The notes under the pieces were generated by a model. That model was not told the DNA's origin, searched no databases, and saw only the letters and a list, made by a program, of their open reading frames with translations. Below, piece after piece: positions 54,234 to 62,445 of a DNA stretch of 64,000 bases (the first letter of the stretch is position 1; every line of letters begins with the position of its first letter). The position numbers and the translations under genes were made by a program. The DNA comes from Megamonas sp. UBA1796 (GTDB lineage: Bacteria; Bacillota; Negativicutes; Selenomonadales; Selenomonadaceae), in NCBI GenBank assembly GCA_002319795.1, contig DCFU01000038.1, positions 1 through 64,000 of the forward strand. The letters run 5' to 3'.

Positions 54234-54633
54234 ATTTCTTGTTGGCTTCGTCACTTTCATTTTTTTTGTCTGCGATATATTTCAATAGGATATGAGCGCT
54301 CTTGCGGTTTGTTGCCAAAGGAATATTATGCACGTCGCAGAGACGTAAAAGCGCGTTAATATCGGGTTCGTGTGGCTGAGAAGTCAGAGGATCACGCAGG
54401 AAAATAACAAAGTCAATTTGTTCTGTAGCTACGCGGGCTCCAATTTGCTGGTCACCGCCCAAAGGACCAGACATCATGGTTTCAACATCCAGCCCGAAGG
54501 TTTCGTTGATTAGTGTGCCCGTGGTATGTGTGGCAATGAGATGAAATTCAGCAAGCAGTTCTTTATGATGCCCGACAAACTCGAGCATTTCATTCTTTTT
54601 TTTATCATGTGCAATTAAAGCAATAGTTTTCAT
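54232..54633 (-). CDS. mgsA: Methylglyoxal synthase
   Basis: 133 residues, a normal length. It converts dihydroxyacetone phosphate to methylglyoxal. [10 protein letters not shown] at the N-terminus, [18 protein letters not shown] (catalytic Asp) and [14 protein letters not shown] are diagnostic. AAAGGAGA precedes the ATG on the minus strand. Confidence 0.95.
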   Translation of the reverse strand: MKTIALIAHDKKKNEMLEFVGHHKELLAEFHLIATHTTGTLINETFGLDVETMMSGPLGGDQQIGARVATEQIDFVIFLRDPLTSQPHEPDINALLRLCDVHNIPLATNRKSAHILLKYIADKKNESDEANKK

Positions 54634-54940
54634 GAAAATTCTCCTTTATATTATATTTACCTATCCCTAGTATAATTCATTTTGTGGAAAGCGTAAACTA
54701 AAAAAAGATCGATATAAAAACTATAGCCTATCGTAATGCACTTAAATTGCAACCTGCGAAATGAATATAATTTCAATTTATTAGGGAAAATATGGATTGA
54801 AAATGCATTTATCATAGACAATGTGAATAAATGTTTTTTAAATATTTTTTCCTGTAAACGAGAAAAATTGCCCATCGCATGATACTCCTTTATCACGCGT
54901 GAGCACATAAGAATAACAGTCAAAAGGCGGAAAGCACCTG
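54634..54940. other. AT-rich intergenic region, no gene seen
   Basis: 307 bp between mgsA and the Cas2-like gene, both on the minus strand. It holds the mgsA promoter; no gene or clear terminator for the Cas2-like gene is found. Confidence 0.6.
54669..54697 (-). promoter_or_regulatory. mgsA promoter
   Basis: On the minus strand: TTTACG (54692-54697), a 17-nt spacer and TATACT (54669-54674), about 36 nt before the mgsA start. Confidence 0.6.
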
Positions 54941-55222
54941 TCAGGATAAAGACAATTTTACTGAATCTGCACCACAAACAGTTTTTCCCCAGGCGGCTTC
55001 ACCCGTCAACGCTCCAACAAATATTCTATCCGTTGGATTTACATGAGTCAGCAATTCATCCCGAATTCGCTTAGCAGTCGAGGAAGTATCAACTATCCAG
55101 GTGGATTCACATATCTTACAAGCGTTTTGATATTGGCTTATACGATGGAGCAGACTCTGGTAGTTTTTCTCGGAACTGCATAAATCATAGGTGATTATTT
55201 TGGCATTCGTCGTAAAAGTCAC
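54941..55222 (-). CDS. Orphan Cas2-like/SinR-type small protein with anomalous start
   Basis: Up to 93 residues. The segment AKIITYDLCSSEKNYQSLLHRI, then ESTWIVDTSSTAKRIRDELL and DRIFVGALTGEAAW, matches the Cas2-like ferredoxin-fold family outside CRISPR loci (strand-Asp ITYDL, then a Trp-rich strand and a GEAAW end). The only canonical in-frame start, GTG at 55222, lies inside the SD (55222-55226). At normal SD spacing the codon is ACG (55211-55213), as if an ATG had mutated. It may therefore be a poorly translated gene or a pseudogene. No cas genes or repeats are near. Confidence 0.6.
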   Translation of the reverse strand: MTFTTNAKIITYDLCSSEKNYQSLLHRISQYQNACKICESTWIVDTSSTAKRIRDELLTHVNPTDRIFVGALTGEAAWGKTVCGADSVKLSLS

Positions 55223-55415
55223 CTCCTTTACTGAAAAACAATTCTACAAATTAAAAAAATATCCTTCCTAATGAGGTAATTAAATAGATAAAAAATATAA
55301 AATTTGATACTTTAGTCTGGGAAAGTATTTACTGCTTTTTACAGGGCGGCTATCAAAAGCAACTGAGGCGTATTCTTTGGCATTTTTGTATTTATTATTT
55401 TGAAATAAAAAACAC

Positions 55416-55444
55416 TTGCGTTTATGATGTTTTTAAGGTATAAT
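55416..55444 (+). promoter_or_regulatory. Promoter of the small-gene patch
   Basis: TTGCGT (55416-55421), a 17-nt spacer and TATAAT (55439-55444). Transcription would start near 55451, right at the leader ATG. Confidence 0.6.
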
Positions 55445-55494
55445 TAATTATTATGAGTATGTGTGAATGTCATACGAAATATTTAGATTTTGCG

Positions 55495-55522
55495 CCGCTC
55501 GGTAGAAATCCGGGCGGTTTTT
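55495..55522 (+). terminator. Attenuator-like hairpin in leader
   Basis: An 8-bp GC-rich stem (55495-55502 with 55510-55517, one T-G pair), 7-nt loop, and five T. It lies between the promoter and the ORF at 55549, the position expected for an attenuator. Confidence 0.6.
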
Positions 55523-55548
55523 GTGTTAGGCACAAGAGAGGAAATAAA

Positions 55549-55728
55549 ATGGGTTATTTAAATAAAAACTTGCTAATTGAAGTTAAAGGAGGGGACAGGC
55601 ATAGTGGCTCCTGCGTATCGGAAGATCATGGCGGACTTGTTTTACGGGAACATATGAAAGATGGTTCTGTTGAACATAATAAGTACCTTTTTGACAATAT
55701 GGTTTTCTGTATGGAACGATATGCATAA
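55549..55728 (+). CDS. Small hypothetical protein (59 aa)
   Basis: 59 residues, not recognised. It contains Gly/His-rich KGGDRHSGSCVSEDHGG and ends in FCMERYA; there are two cysteines. GAGAGG (55536-55541) lies 7 nt before the ATG. The frame stays open back to ATG 55453, which would add 32 residues (MSMCECHTKYLDF...) with no SD and reading through the hairpin. Followed by a terminator at 55757-55791. Confidence 0.55.
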   Translation: MGYLNKNLLIEVKGGDRHSGSCVSEDHGGLVLREHMKDGSVEHNKYLFDNMVFCMERYA

Positions 55729-55756
55729 AATTAACTTCATATTGTAGGTTCGAACG

Positions 55757-55791
55757 GTCGCTTCTAATATCTATTGAAAGCGGCTTTTTTT
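55757..55791 (+). terminator. Terminator after the small ORF
   Basis: A 7-bp stem (55757-55763 with 55778-55784), 14-nt loop, and seven T. Confidence 0.65.
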
Positions 55792-55955
55792 GTAGATAGC
55801 GTATGATTCTTAATACTTTTTTGTGTCTGAGATGATTTTTGATGTGCAATAACATGCGATTATAGCTTTTTACAAATACGTATTATAACTGCTTTGCCGC
55901 TGTATGGAAGTATGAAATTTTTAGTAAGAACAGATTTTTTAAGGAGCGTGAAGGA

Positions 55956-56306
55956 ATGAAGGTTATATATGATTTTTCCAAATATCGGATAATATTTTCT
56001 GATATTGAAGGAAGGGGCGTATTTCCTTCCTGTGGCAGTATATCTTGGGAAACCAATTCAAATATAACGAATGGTGTGGATCCAACAGAATTGAAACAAG
56101 ACACGGCATGTGATGGCCGTATATGTGTTATTGAGAAAGATGATGGACTACATTCGTTTTTGCAAAATGTTGCGCAACTAAAATCGAATACTGCTATCAT
56201 GATAGCAGGGAATGGTGATGCACTGCTGAATTTGATTGCCGTGGTTGAATCTTGCGAAACGTATGGTAAGGATGGGGTTTTGTGGAACTTAAAAAAGAAA
56301 GGGTAA
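55956..56306 (+). CDS. Hypothetical protein (116 aa)
   Basis: 116 residues, not recognised. No signal peptide; the C-terminal part has KSNTAIMIAGNGDALLNLIAVVESCETYG, which reads like a small alpha/beta domain. AAGGAGCGTGAAGG precedes the ATG. The local sequence is more AT-rich than the flanking operons, which may mean it was acquired. Confidence 0.55.
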   Translation: MKVIYDFSKYRIIFSDIEGRGVFPSCGSISWETNSNITNGVDPTELKQDTACDGRICVIEKDDGLHSFLQNVAQLKSNTAIMIAGNGDALLNLIAVVESCETYGKDGVLWNLKKKG

Positions 56307-56406
56307 CTGTCTTTTCTTTATATTCAAATCCGGAATCTCGCTTAAGATTTCGGATTTTATTTTTTTGTATACAGCAATGTACATGATGCATACAAAATTG
56401 TAACAT

Positions 56407-56452
56407 AAAAACAGCCTGATTCAGGCTTTCACCATGAATCAGGCTGTTTTCG
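56407..56452 (-). terminator. Terminator of the cold-shock gene
   Basis: A 16-bp stem (56408-56423 with 56435-56450), 11-nt loop; the minus-strand reading ends in a T run. Confidence 0.8.
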
Positions 56453-56509
56453 TTGGTAAGAAACGTTCTAAATGCCTTGCTGATATATTGTTATAACAAG
56501 GCTAAGAAA

Positions 56510-56722
56510 TTAGATCGCTTGAACGTTGACAGCTCTCAAACGGCCTTTTTTCTTAGAATCTTCTTCGATATCAAAAGAAACCTTCTGATTTTCGTTCAGA
56601 GTCTTAAAACCTGACGACGTAATAGCGGAAAAATGTACGAATATATCTTCGCTATTCGCATCGTTAGTGATAAAACCGAAACCCTTGTCTGCATTAAACC
56701 ATTTTACTGTACCTGTATTCAT
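56510..56722 (-). CDS. Cold-shock protein (CspA family)
   Basis: 70 residues. The RNA-binding motifs KGFGFI (RNP1) and DIFVHF (RNP2) are present after [12 protein letters not shown]. It binds single-stranded RNA/DNA and aids translation at low temperature. GGAGG supports the ATG at 56722. A long leader (about 124 nt) with a 15-bp hairpin precedes it. Confidence 0.95.
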   Translation of the reverse strand: MNTGTVKWFNADKGFGFITNDANSEDIFVHFSAITSSGFKTLNENQKVSFDIEEDSKKKGRLRAVNVQAI

Positions 56723-56772
56723 TATAGGTACCTCCAAATTTATTATTATATTCTAGTGTAAAAATAAAAGAT

Positions 56773-56822
56773 CACATATTTTTGTAAATCATCGTATCAA
56801 CAATAACTTACAAAAACATGTG
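56773..56822 (-). promoter_or_regulatory. Long hairpin in the csp 5' leader
   Basis: 56822-56808 pairs with 56787-56773 in a 15-bp AU-rich stem (one G-U pair) with a 20-nt loop, within the csp leader. A temperature-dependent RNA switch or stability element is plausible. Confidence 0.5.
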
Positions 56823-56852
56823 AGTTTAATCGCCACATCCGAATACTACTTT

Positions 56853-56881
56853 AGTATAGCATTTGGAATGTGTTTTGTCAA
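56853..56881 (-). promoter_or_regulatory. csp promoter
   Basis: On the minus strand: TTGACA (56876-56881), 17-nt spacer, TATACT (56853-56858). Near-consensus; transcription would start close to 56846. Confidence 0.75.
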
Positions 56882-57056
56882 ACAATAAATTATTTTAGAC
56901 GATGTAGCAGACTAGCAGCGCAGGGTTGTTATGATTTTTATGTTTTATACTTATGGGATAAAACATAAAAAATTATTGTAAGAAAGTCCTATCATACTAT
57001 AATACTGTTGAATGTGGTTCAATATTCTATTGTGAAAACAAACTGATACAATGGCA

Positions 57057-57086
57057 TTGTAATGATGTATACACTTATAGTATAAT
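57057..57086 (+). promoter_or_regulatory. ilvB promoter candidate
   Basis: TTGTAA (57057-57062), 18-nt spacer, TATAAT (57081-57086), 42 nt before the ilvB start. Confidence 0.5.
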
Positions 57087-57128
57087 ATAGAAAAACTTTT
57101 CAATTACATGTAACGAGGGGGCTAGGCT

Positions 57129-58826
57129 TTGCTAATCAATGGTGCACAGGCAATCTTGGAAAGCCTGAAGAAGGAAAAGGTGGATATTGTCTTTGGCTAT
57201 CCCGGAGGGGCGGTACTGACCTTATATGATGAACTTTATAAAATGAACTTTCCACATATACTAACACGGCATGAACAGGGAGCTGTGCATGCGGCAGATG
57301 GTTATGCGCGCGCTACAGGCAGGGTTGGGGTCTGCTTTGCAACATCGGGTCCTGGCGCTACGAATCTTGTGACAGGAATTGCAACAGCTAATATGGATTC
57401 TATTCCGCTTGTATGTATTACAGGCCAGGTTGGCAATCCATATATAGGAAAAGATTCATTTCAGGAAGCGGATATTTGCGGCATTACCACACCGATAACA
57501 AAGCATAACTATCTTGTAAAGAATGTTGCAGATCTGCCCCGTGTGCTTAGAGAGGCCTTCTTTATTGCGCGCACGGGGCGTCCAGGACCGGTCGTTATTG
57601 ATGTTGCAAAGGATGTTTTTGCGGCACAGCTCAATTACGACTATCCTAAGAAGGTACATTTGAATGGTTATTCTGGCGATTTCATAGGAAATGAGGGGGA
57701 GGTTTCTGCTGCTGCAGAGGCTTTGCAGCATGCGAAACGGCCGCTTTTTTTTGTGGGAGGAGGCATAAACTTATCAGATGAAACGGATGCTATGTGTGCG
57801 TTGCTGGCATGCACCGGTATTCCGGTAGTGAGCACGCTCATGGGACTTGGCTGTGTACCATCAGCTGATGAAGGATTTTTGGGCATGGCAGGCATGCATG
57901 GCTCGTATGCAGCGAATATGGCGATTATGGAATGTGACTTGCTGCTTGGTATAGGGGTACGTTTTGATGATCGTGTGACGGGACTTGTTGAAGAATTTGC
58001 ACCGCGGGCGAAAATTGTGCATTTTGAAGTCGATGCCGCAGAAATAAATAAGAACATTCGCGTAGATTATCGTGTGCTCGGAGATCTTCGTTGGTCTCTG
58101 CCGCTTTTCCTGCAAAAGATTAAGGCTGTGACAAAAGATTATAAAGCAAGTTATTCTATGTGGCGGCAGTATGTCATAGAAATGAACCATGCAAAGCCGC
58201 TTTCTTATAAGAAGGATAATCACTGTATTATGCCGGAAGAGGTTATTGAGAAAGTAAGTGCGCTTATGGATGAAGACACAATTGTTGTGACGGATGTAGG
58301 CCAGCATCAAATGTGGACGGCACAGTTTTATGGTTTCAAGAAGCCACGCCAGTTTGTGACATCCGGTGGGTTGGGTACCATGGGGTATGGGCTTCCGGCA
58401 GCTATTGGTGCGAAAATAGGCCGGTCAGATAAAAAAGTAGTACTGTTTACCGGGGATGGCAGTATTATGATGAATTGTCAGGAATTAGCTACGGCTGCAG
58501 ATAATGACATTGATATCAAGATCGTTGTACTTCATAATCATGTACTGGGGATGGTGGCACAATGGCAGCGTATGTTCTATAAGAAGCATTATTCACAGTC
58601 TGTGCTGAACGGGCATACGGATTTGGTCAAGCTTGCCGAGGCTATGGGTGTTTCCGGATACCGTATAAATGAGCCGGCTGAACTCATGCCTGTTCTTAAA
58701 AAAGCACTTGTCCAACATGGACCCGTGCTCATTGATGTGATGGTACCGGACACGGAGGATGTACTGCCTATGGTACCGGGAGGAAAACGCCTGGATCAGA
58801 TGGTGATGGGAGGGGATGAAGAATGA
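57129..58826 (+). CDS. ilvB: Acetolactate synthase large subunit
   Basis: 565 residues. It makes acetolactate (and acetohydroxybutyrate) from pyruvate for Val, Leu and Ile. GYPGGAVLTLYDEL opens the ThDP domain, RHEQGAVHAADGYARATG carries the cofactor Glu, and GDGSIMMNCQELATA is the ThDP/Mg motif. The start is TTG at 57129 with GAGGGGG upstream. It overlaps ilvN by 4 bp. Confidence 0.96.
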   Translation: MLINGAQAILESLKKEKVDIVFGYPGGAVLTLYDELYKMNFPHILTRHEQGAVHAADGYARATGRVGVCFATSGPGATNLVTGIATANMDSIPLVCITGQVGNPYIGKDSFQEADICGITTPITKHNYLVKNVADLPRVLREAFFIARTGRPGPVVIDVAKDVFAAQLNYDYPKKVHLNGYSGDFIGNEGEVSAAAEALQHAKRPLFFVGGGINLSDETDAMCALLACTGIPVVSTLMGLGCVPSADEGFLGMAGMHGSYAANMAIMECDLLLGIGVRFDDRVTGLVEEFAPRAKIVHFEVDAAEINKNIRVDYRVLGDLRWSLPLFLQKIKAVTKDYKASYSMWRQYVIEMNHAKPLSYKKDNHCIMPEEVIEKVSALMDEDTIVVTDVGQHQMWTAQFYGFKKPRQFVTSGGLGTMGYGLPAAIGAKIGRSDKKVVLFTGDGSIMMNCQELATAADNDIDIKIVVLHNHVLGMVAQWQRMFYKKHYSQSVLNGHTDLVKLAEAMGVSGYRINEPAELMPVLKKALVQHGPVLIDVMVPDTEDVLPMVPGGKRLDQMVMGGDEE

Positions 58827-59323
58827 AAAAATTTTTATTGGCTGTTTTGGTTGATAATAAGCCTGGTGTATTGACCCATGTGTCAGGACTTATCAGCCGC
58901 AGGGCGTTCAATATTGAAAGCATCAATGCTGGTTATACAGAGGAAGCGGCGATAACACGCATTAATATTGTTGTTTCTGTCGAGAATGAGCAGGAGCTTG
59001 AACAAGTCGTGAACCAGTTGTCGAAGCTTATTGATGTCGTGAAGATTGTCAACCTTAGTAAGGTGGAATCCATTAAGCGTGAACTTGTGATGATCAAGTT
59101 GCGTGCCAGCAAGGAAACACGTGCGGATATTATTAGTGTTGTGGATATATTTCGTGCTAAGATTGTTGATGTGAGTCAGGAAAATGTGGTGATTGAGCTT
59201 ACTGGCGAAGAGAAAAAAATCGATGCTATTTGTGAAGTGCTTTCTGAATATGAGATCATTGAGGTTGCGCGTACAGGTGCGATTGCACTTTCACGCGGTC
59301 CGCTGCCGGTAAAAAAAATGTAG
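58823..59323 (+). CDS. ilvN: Acetolactate synthase small (regulatory) subunit
   Basis: 166 residues. The N-terminal ACT domain has VDNKPGVLTHVSGLISRRAFNIES, the valine-sensing region, and the C-terminal domain starts near RELVMIKLRA. It activates IlvB and gives feedback inhibition. The ATG overlaps the ilvB stop (ATGA). Confidence 0.96.
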   Translation: MKKFLLAVLVDNKPGVLTHVSGLISRRAFNIESINAGYTEEAAITRINIVVSVENEQELEQVVNQLSKLIDVVKIVNLSKVESIKRELVMIKLRASKETRADIISVVDIFRAKIVDVSQENVVIELTGEEKKIDAICEVLSEYEIIEVARTGAIALSRGPLPVKKM

Positions 59324-59349
59324 AGTGAAGATACTCTATTGCTTTTTTT
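59321..59349 (+). terminator. Terminator after ilvN
   Basis: A 6-bp stem (59321-59326 with 59333-59338) close to the ilvN stop, and seven T at 59343-59349. The stem is short, so termination may be weak. Confidence 0.55.
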
Positions 59350-59436
59350 GTCTGAAAAGTTTATAATTAGTAATAGATAATAGTTCTTGATAATAAATTC
59401 GTTATTAATGGAATTTATGAAAAAGGAGAGATTAGT

Positions 59437-59970
59437 ATGGAGTTGAAGGGATCACAGACAGAGAAAAATTTATTGGCGGCTTTTGCCGGTGAGTCACAGG
59501 CACGAAATAAGTATACGTATTTTGCATCTAAGGCAAAAAAGGATGGGTATGTTCAGATTTCGGATATCTTTACGGAGACGGCCAATAATGAGAAAGAACA
59601 TGCAAAAATCTGGTTTAAACTCGTAGCTGGTATCGGCGATACGGATGAAAATCTCAAAGAAGCTGCAGCGGGTGAGCATTATGAATGGACCTCTATGTAT
59701 CCTGAATTTGCCAAGACGGCCAAGGAAGAGGGCTTCGATAAGATTGCAACGCTCTTTGAGGCCGTTGCCAAGATTGAAAAAGGACATGAGGAAAGATATA
59801 AGCTTCTTCTTTTAAATATTGAGCAGGATAAGGTTTTTAAGAAAAGTGAGAAAATTATCTGGCAATGCGTGAATTGCGGTTATGTATGCGAAAGCACGGT
59901 TGCACCAGCTGTCTGCCCGGTATGTGCGCATCCACAAGCGTATTTTCAGCAGGTTGTCCATAACTATTGA
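59437..59970 (+). CDS. rbr: Rubrerythrin
   Basis: 177 residues. The N-terminal ferritin-like diiron domain has ExxxH-type ligands ([22 protein letters not shown] and [10 protein letters not shown]), and the C-terminal rubredoxin-like domain has [10 protein letters not shown] and CPVCAHP. It reduces hydrogen peroxide in anaerobes. AAGGAG precedes the start; it stands alone, with terminators on both sides. Confidence 0.95.
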   Translation: MELKGSQTEKNLLAAFAGESQARNKYTYFASKAKKDGYVQISDIFTETANNEKEHAKIWFKLVAGIGDTDENLKEAAAGEHYEWTSMYPEFAKTAKEEGFDKIATLFEAVAKIEKGHEERYKLLLLNIEQDKVFKKSEKIIWQCVNCGYVCESTVAPAVCPVCAHPQAYFQQVVHNY

Positions 59971-59982
59971 AATTTTGCCTAA

Positions 59983-60020
59983 ACAAAGGATTCGGCGATG
60001 CCGGGTCCTTTGTTTTTTTT
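59983..60020 (+). terminator. Terminator after rubrerythrin
   Basis: A 14-bp stem (59983-59996 with 60000-60013, with G-U pairs), a GAT loop and eight T. Confidence 0.85.
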
Positions 60021-60159
60021 TGAACTATTTTACCAAATATGCGGTTTTATATTTATTGCTCTTTTGCAGGAAAACAATTATAATTTAAGATATAGTCGCT
60101 AAAATATGTGTTTTTTTTGCGTATGATGGCTTGAAGCAAGAGTATAGAGGGTGAACGCG

Positions 60160-60609
60160 ATGAAAATAGATGTCATGACAGCCCAACGGTCGTCTGTGCA
60201 GATGATGGATCATGAATCCGGAGGACATGTGCAGTCGTCAAATACGGATTTTTCGGCGGAGCTTTCCAACCAACAGGGAAGTATGTCGAAGGAACAGCTT
60301 GAGCAGCTTTTGAAAAAAATTGATGAACAGGGGGCACGTCTGACAAAGACGCCAACCTATGATGAACTCAAGGAATATCGTGATCTTGTAAAGACTTTTG
60401 TAGGTGAGGCAGTGTCGCGGATGTATGCTTTGCATACGCAGGCGGGATGGGATCGTCTTGGCAGGCAAAAGGTCTATACGACTGTGCGTAAAATTGATGA
60501 GAAGTTGGAGGGAATGGCTGAGAAAATCCGGTTGGGACAGGCGGATCAGCTCAGTATCATTGCAGGCCAGGATGCTATTCGCGGTATGCTGGTGGATTTA
60601 TATATGTAA
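60160..60609 (+). CDS. yaaR: YaaR family protein (DUF327)
   Basis: 149 residues, mostly helical, charged and without cysteines. Its place before holB matches the yaaR-holB-ricT order of Bacillus, and the YDELKEYRDLVKTFVGEAVSR segment fits DUF327. Function is unknown. GAGG lies 9 nt before the ATG at 60160. The stop overlaps the holB start. Confidence 0.83.
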   Translation: MKIDVMTAQRSSVQMMDHESGGHVQSSNTDFSAELSNQQGSMSKEQLEQLLKKIDEQGARLTKTPTYDELKEYRDLVKTFVGEAVSRMYALHTQAGWDRLGRQKVYTTVRKIDEKLEGMAEKIRLGQADQLSIIAGQDAIRGMLVDLYM

Positions 60610-61607
60610 TGGATATTAGATGGGAAGATATTATCGGACATAAAAAAAATATAGAAAACTTGCAAACGTTGTTGAAAGAACAGCGTTTGCCGCATGCGCT
60701 GCTTTTTTGCGGGCCGGATGGTGTGGGAAAGAGCAAGGTAGCCGTTGCCCTTGCGGCCACCCTGCTTTGTGGCTCAGAGCAGGCGCCTTGTGGGAGATGT
60801 GATTCTTGCCGTGCCCTTTTGACGGACACGCATCCGGATTTCTATCTGGTGGTTCCCGAAAGTGTGGGAAAGACTGCCAAAAGTATTCGGATTGAAAGAA
60901 TCCGTGAGGTGCAGACGGAAATCGCGCGGGTTCCGATTCTTTCCAAACGGCGCGTGGTGCTCATCAACGATGCGGATAGGATGAACGAGGCAGCACAGAA
61001 TTGCCTTTTGAAGACACTGGAAGAACCGACAGGGCAAGTAGTATTTATTCTTGTGGTAAATTCGCGGGGCGCGTTGCTTGAGACCGTTCAGTCCCGGTGC
61101 ATGCCAATGAACTTTGGCACGTTGTTGCTGGATGAGATAAAAGATTTGCTCCTGCAGCATGGTGTAATGGAGAGTCAGGCTGCAGAGCTGGCGGCACTTT
61201 CTGATGGCAGCGTCGGCAGAGCTTTATTACTTCAGGAAAATGGCGGTATGACCCTCAGGGATGATGTGGTTTCTTTTTTGGAAAAGGCGGACTCCATGGA
61301 GATGGAGGATGTCTGGATACGGGGGAAAGATCTTGGGGCATTGTCCCGTGAGAAACTGACGGAATGGCTTATGTATCTGAATATGCTGTTGCGGGATATG
61401 CTTGTACTGTATAGCGGCGGTGAGAGGACGATACTTTATCATCAGGATGTATCTGCAAGATTGACAGAAATACTTACAGAGTTTCCGGTGGAGCGTATTT
61501 TTGCTGTTTTAGAGCTTGTAAGGGAAACACAGCGCCGGTTAGGGGCGAATGTGAATATCCGGCTCCTCATGGAGCGTTTTTTATTATGCATGAGAAATCA
61601 GAAATAA
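60609..61607 (+). CDS. holB: DNA polymerase III subunit delta prime
   Basis: 332 residues. A clamp-loader AAA+ protein: GPDGVGKSKVAVALAA is the P-loop, CGRCDSCRALL (with an upstream Cys) the zinc motif, and NCLLKTLEEPTG the following signature. It helps load the sliding clamp. The start overlaps the yaaR stop by 1 nt. Confidence 0.93.
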   Translation: MDIRWEDIIGHKKNIENLQTLLKEQRLPHALLFCGPDGVGKSKVAVALAATLLCGSEQAPCGRCDSCRALLTDTHPDFYLVVPESVGKTAKSIRIERIREVQTEIARVPILSKRRVVLINDADRMNEAAQNCLLKTLEEPTGQVVFILVVNSRGALLETVQSRCMPMNFGTLLLDEIKDLLLQHGVMESQAAELAALSDGSVGRALLLQENGGMTLRDDVVSFLEKADSMEMEDVWIRGKDLGALSREKLTEWLMYLNMLLRDMLVLYSGGERTILYHQDVSARLTEILTEFPVERIFAVLELVRETQRRLGANVNIRLLMERFLLCMRNQK

Positions 61608-61620
61608 GGGGGCCTATGGT

Positions 61621-62445
61621 TTGCAAAGAGTAGTAGGTGTACGCTTTAAAAAAGCGGGAAAAATATATTATTTTAGTCCGGGAAAACTGGAAATAGTCCA
61701 GAATGACGAGGTCATTGTAGAAACGGCGCGTGGTGTGGAGTTTGGCGTAGCTGTCATCGGACCACGCGATGTAGAGGATTCGGACGTTGTACTGCCATTG
61801 AAAACTGTACAACGCAAGGCTACGAAGGCAGACTGTGTAAAGGTTAAGGAAAATGAAGCCAAGGAAAAGGAAGCTTTTCATATATGCGAAAAGAAAATAA
61901 CCGTGCATCAGCTGCCGATGAAGCTTGTGGAAGTCGAATATACTTTCGATGTTAATAAGATAATATTTTATTTTACGGCCGATGGACGCATTGACTTCAG
62001 GGAACTCGTCAAGGATTTGGCGGCGGTTTTCCGCACACGTATTGAACTGAGGCAGATTGGTGTGCGCGACGAGGCAAAGCTGGTAGGTGGTATGGGATGC
62101 TGCGGCAGACCGCTTTGCTGTGCAACTTTTCTCGGAGATTTTGAGCCGGTATCTATACGTATGGCCAAGGAACAGAAACTTTCCTTAAATCCAACGAAAA
62201 TATCCGGTATCTGTGGACGTCTCATGTGCTGTTTAAAATATGAGAATGATTGCTACAGCGGGCAATGCCCACGCAAAAAAATACAGCCGCCCAAGCAGGG
62301 AAGCCGTGTAGTATCGGTTGATGGTGAGGGCAAGGTCATTTCACTCAATAACCAGCGCCGCACAGCAACGATTCTTTTGGATGACAGCAAGACGATTGTG
62401 GCATCATGGGAGGATGTTATAGAGAAAGATGATGAGAACCATTGA
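61621..62445 (+). CDS. ricT: RicT/YaaT, PSP1-domain regulatory iron-sulfur protein
   Basis: 274 residues. The PSP1 domain ends with the cysteine-rich stretch: GCCGRPLCCATF and ISGICGRLMCCLKYE, then CYSGQCPRKK. In Bacillus RicT (YaaT) with RicA and RicF binds 4Fe-4S and guides RNase Y and competence/sporulation signalling. TTG start at 61621. The end overlaps the next gene by 17 bp. Confidence 0.92.
   Translation: MQRVVGVRFKKAGKIYYFSPGKLEIVQNDEVIVETARGVEFGVAVIGPRDVEDSDVVLPLKTVQRKATKADCVKVKENEAKEKEAFHICEKKITVHQLPMKLVEVEYTFDVNKIIFYFTADGRIDFRELVKDLAAVFRTRIELRQIGVRDEAKLVGGMGCCGRPLCCATFLGDFEPVSIRMAKEQKLSLNPTKISGICGRLMCCLKYENDCYSGQCPRKKIQPPKQGSRVVSVDGEGKVISLNNQRRTATILLDDSKTIVASWEDVIEKDDENH

Larger units (their letters stand above)
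55223..55548. other. AT-rich control region of the small-gene patch
   Basis: 326 bp holding a promoter (55416-55444), a terminator-like hairpin (55495-55522) and a leader reading frame from ATG 55453 that has no SD. The first 190 bp are AT-rich with nothing recognised. Confidence 0.55.
56723..57128. other. Divergent control region between csp and ilvB
   Basis: 406 bp with no gene. It holds the csp promoter and leader on the minus strand and promoter candidates for ilvB on the plus strand. No T-box or leucine/valine leader peptide is seen before ilvB. Confidence 0.6.

Noticed and set aside
54941..55222. CRISPR-Cas locus because of a Cas2-like protein
   Set aside because: No repeat-spacer array and no other cas gene within the window; the non-CRISPR Cas2-like family explains the match.
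56882..57128. T-box or leader-peptide attenuator before ilvB
   Set aside because: No T-box consensus, no run of Leu/Ile/Val codons and no terminator hairpin is found in the leader.
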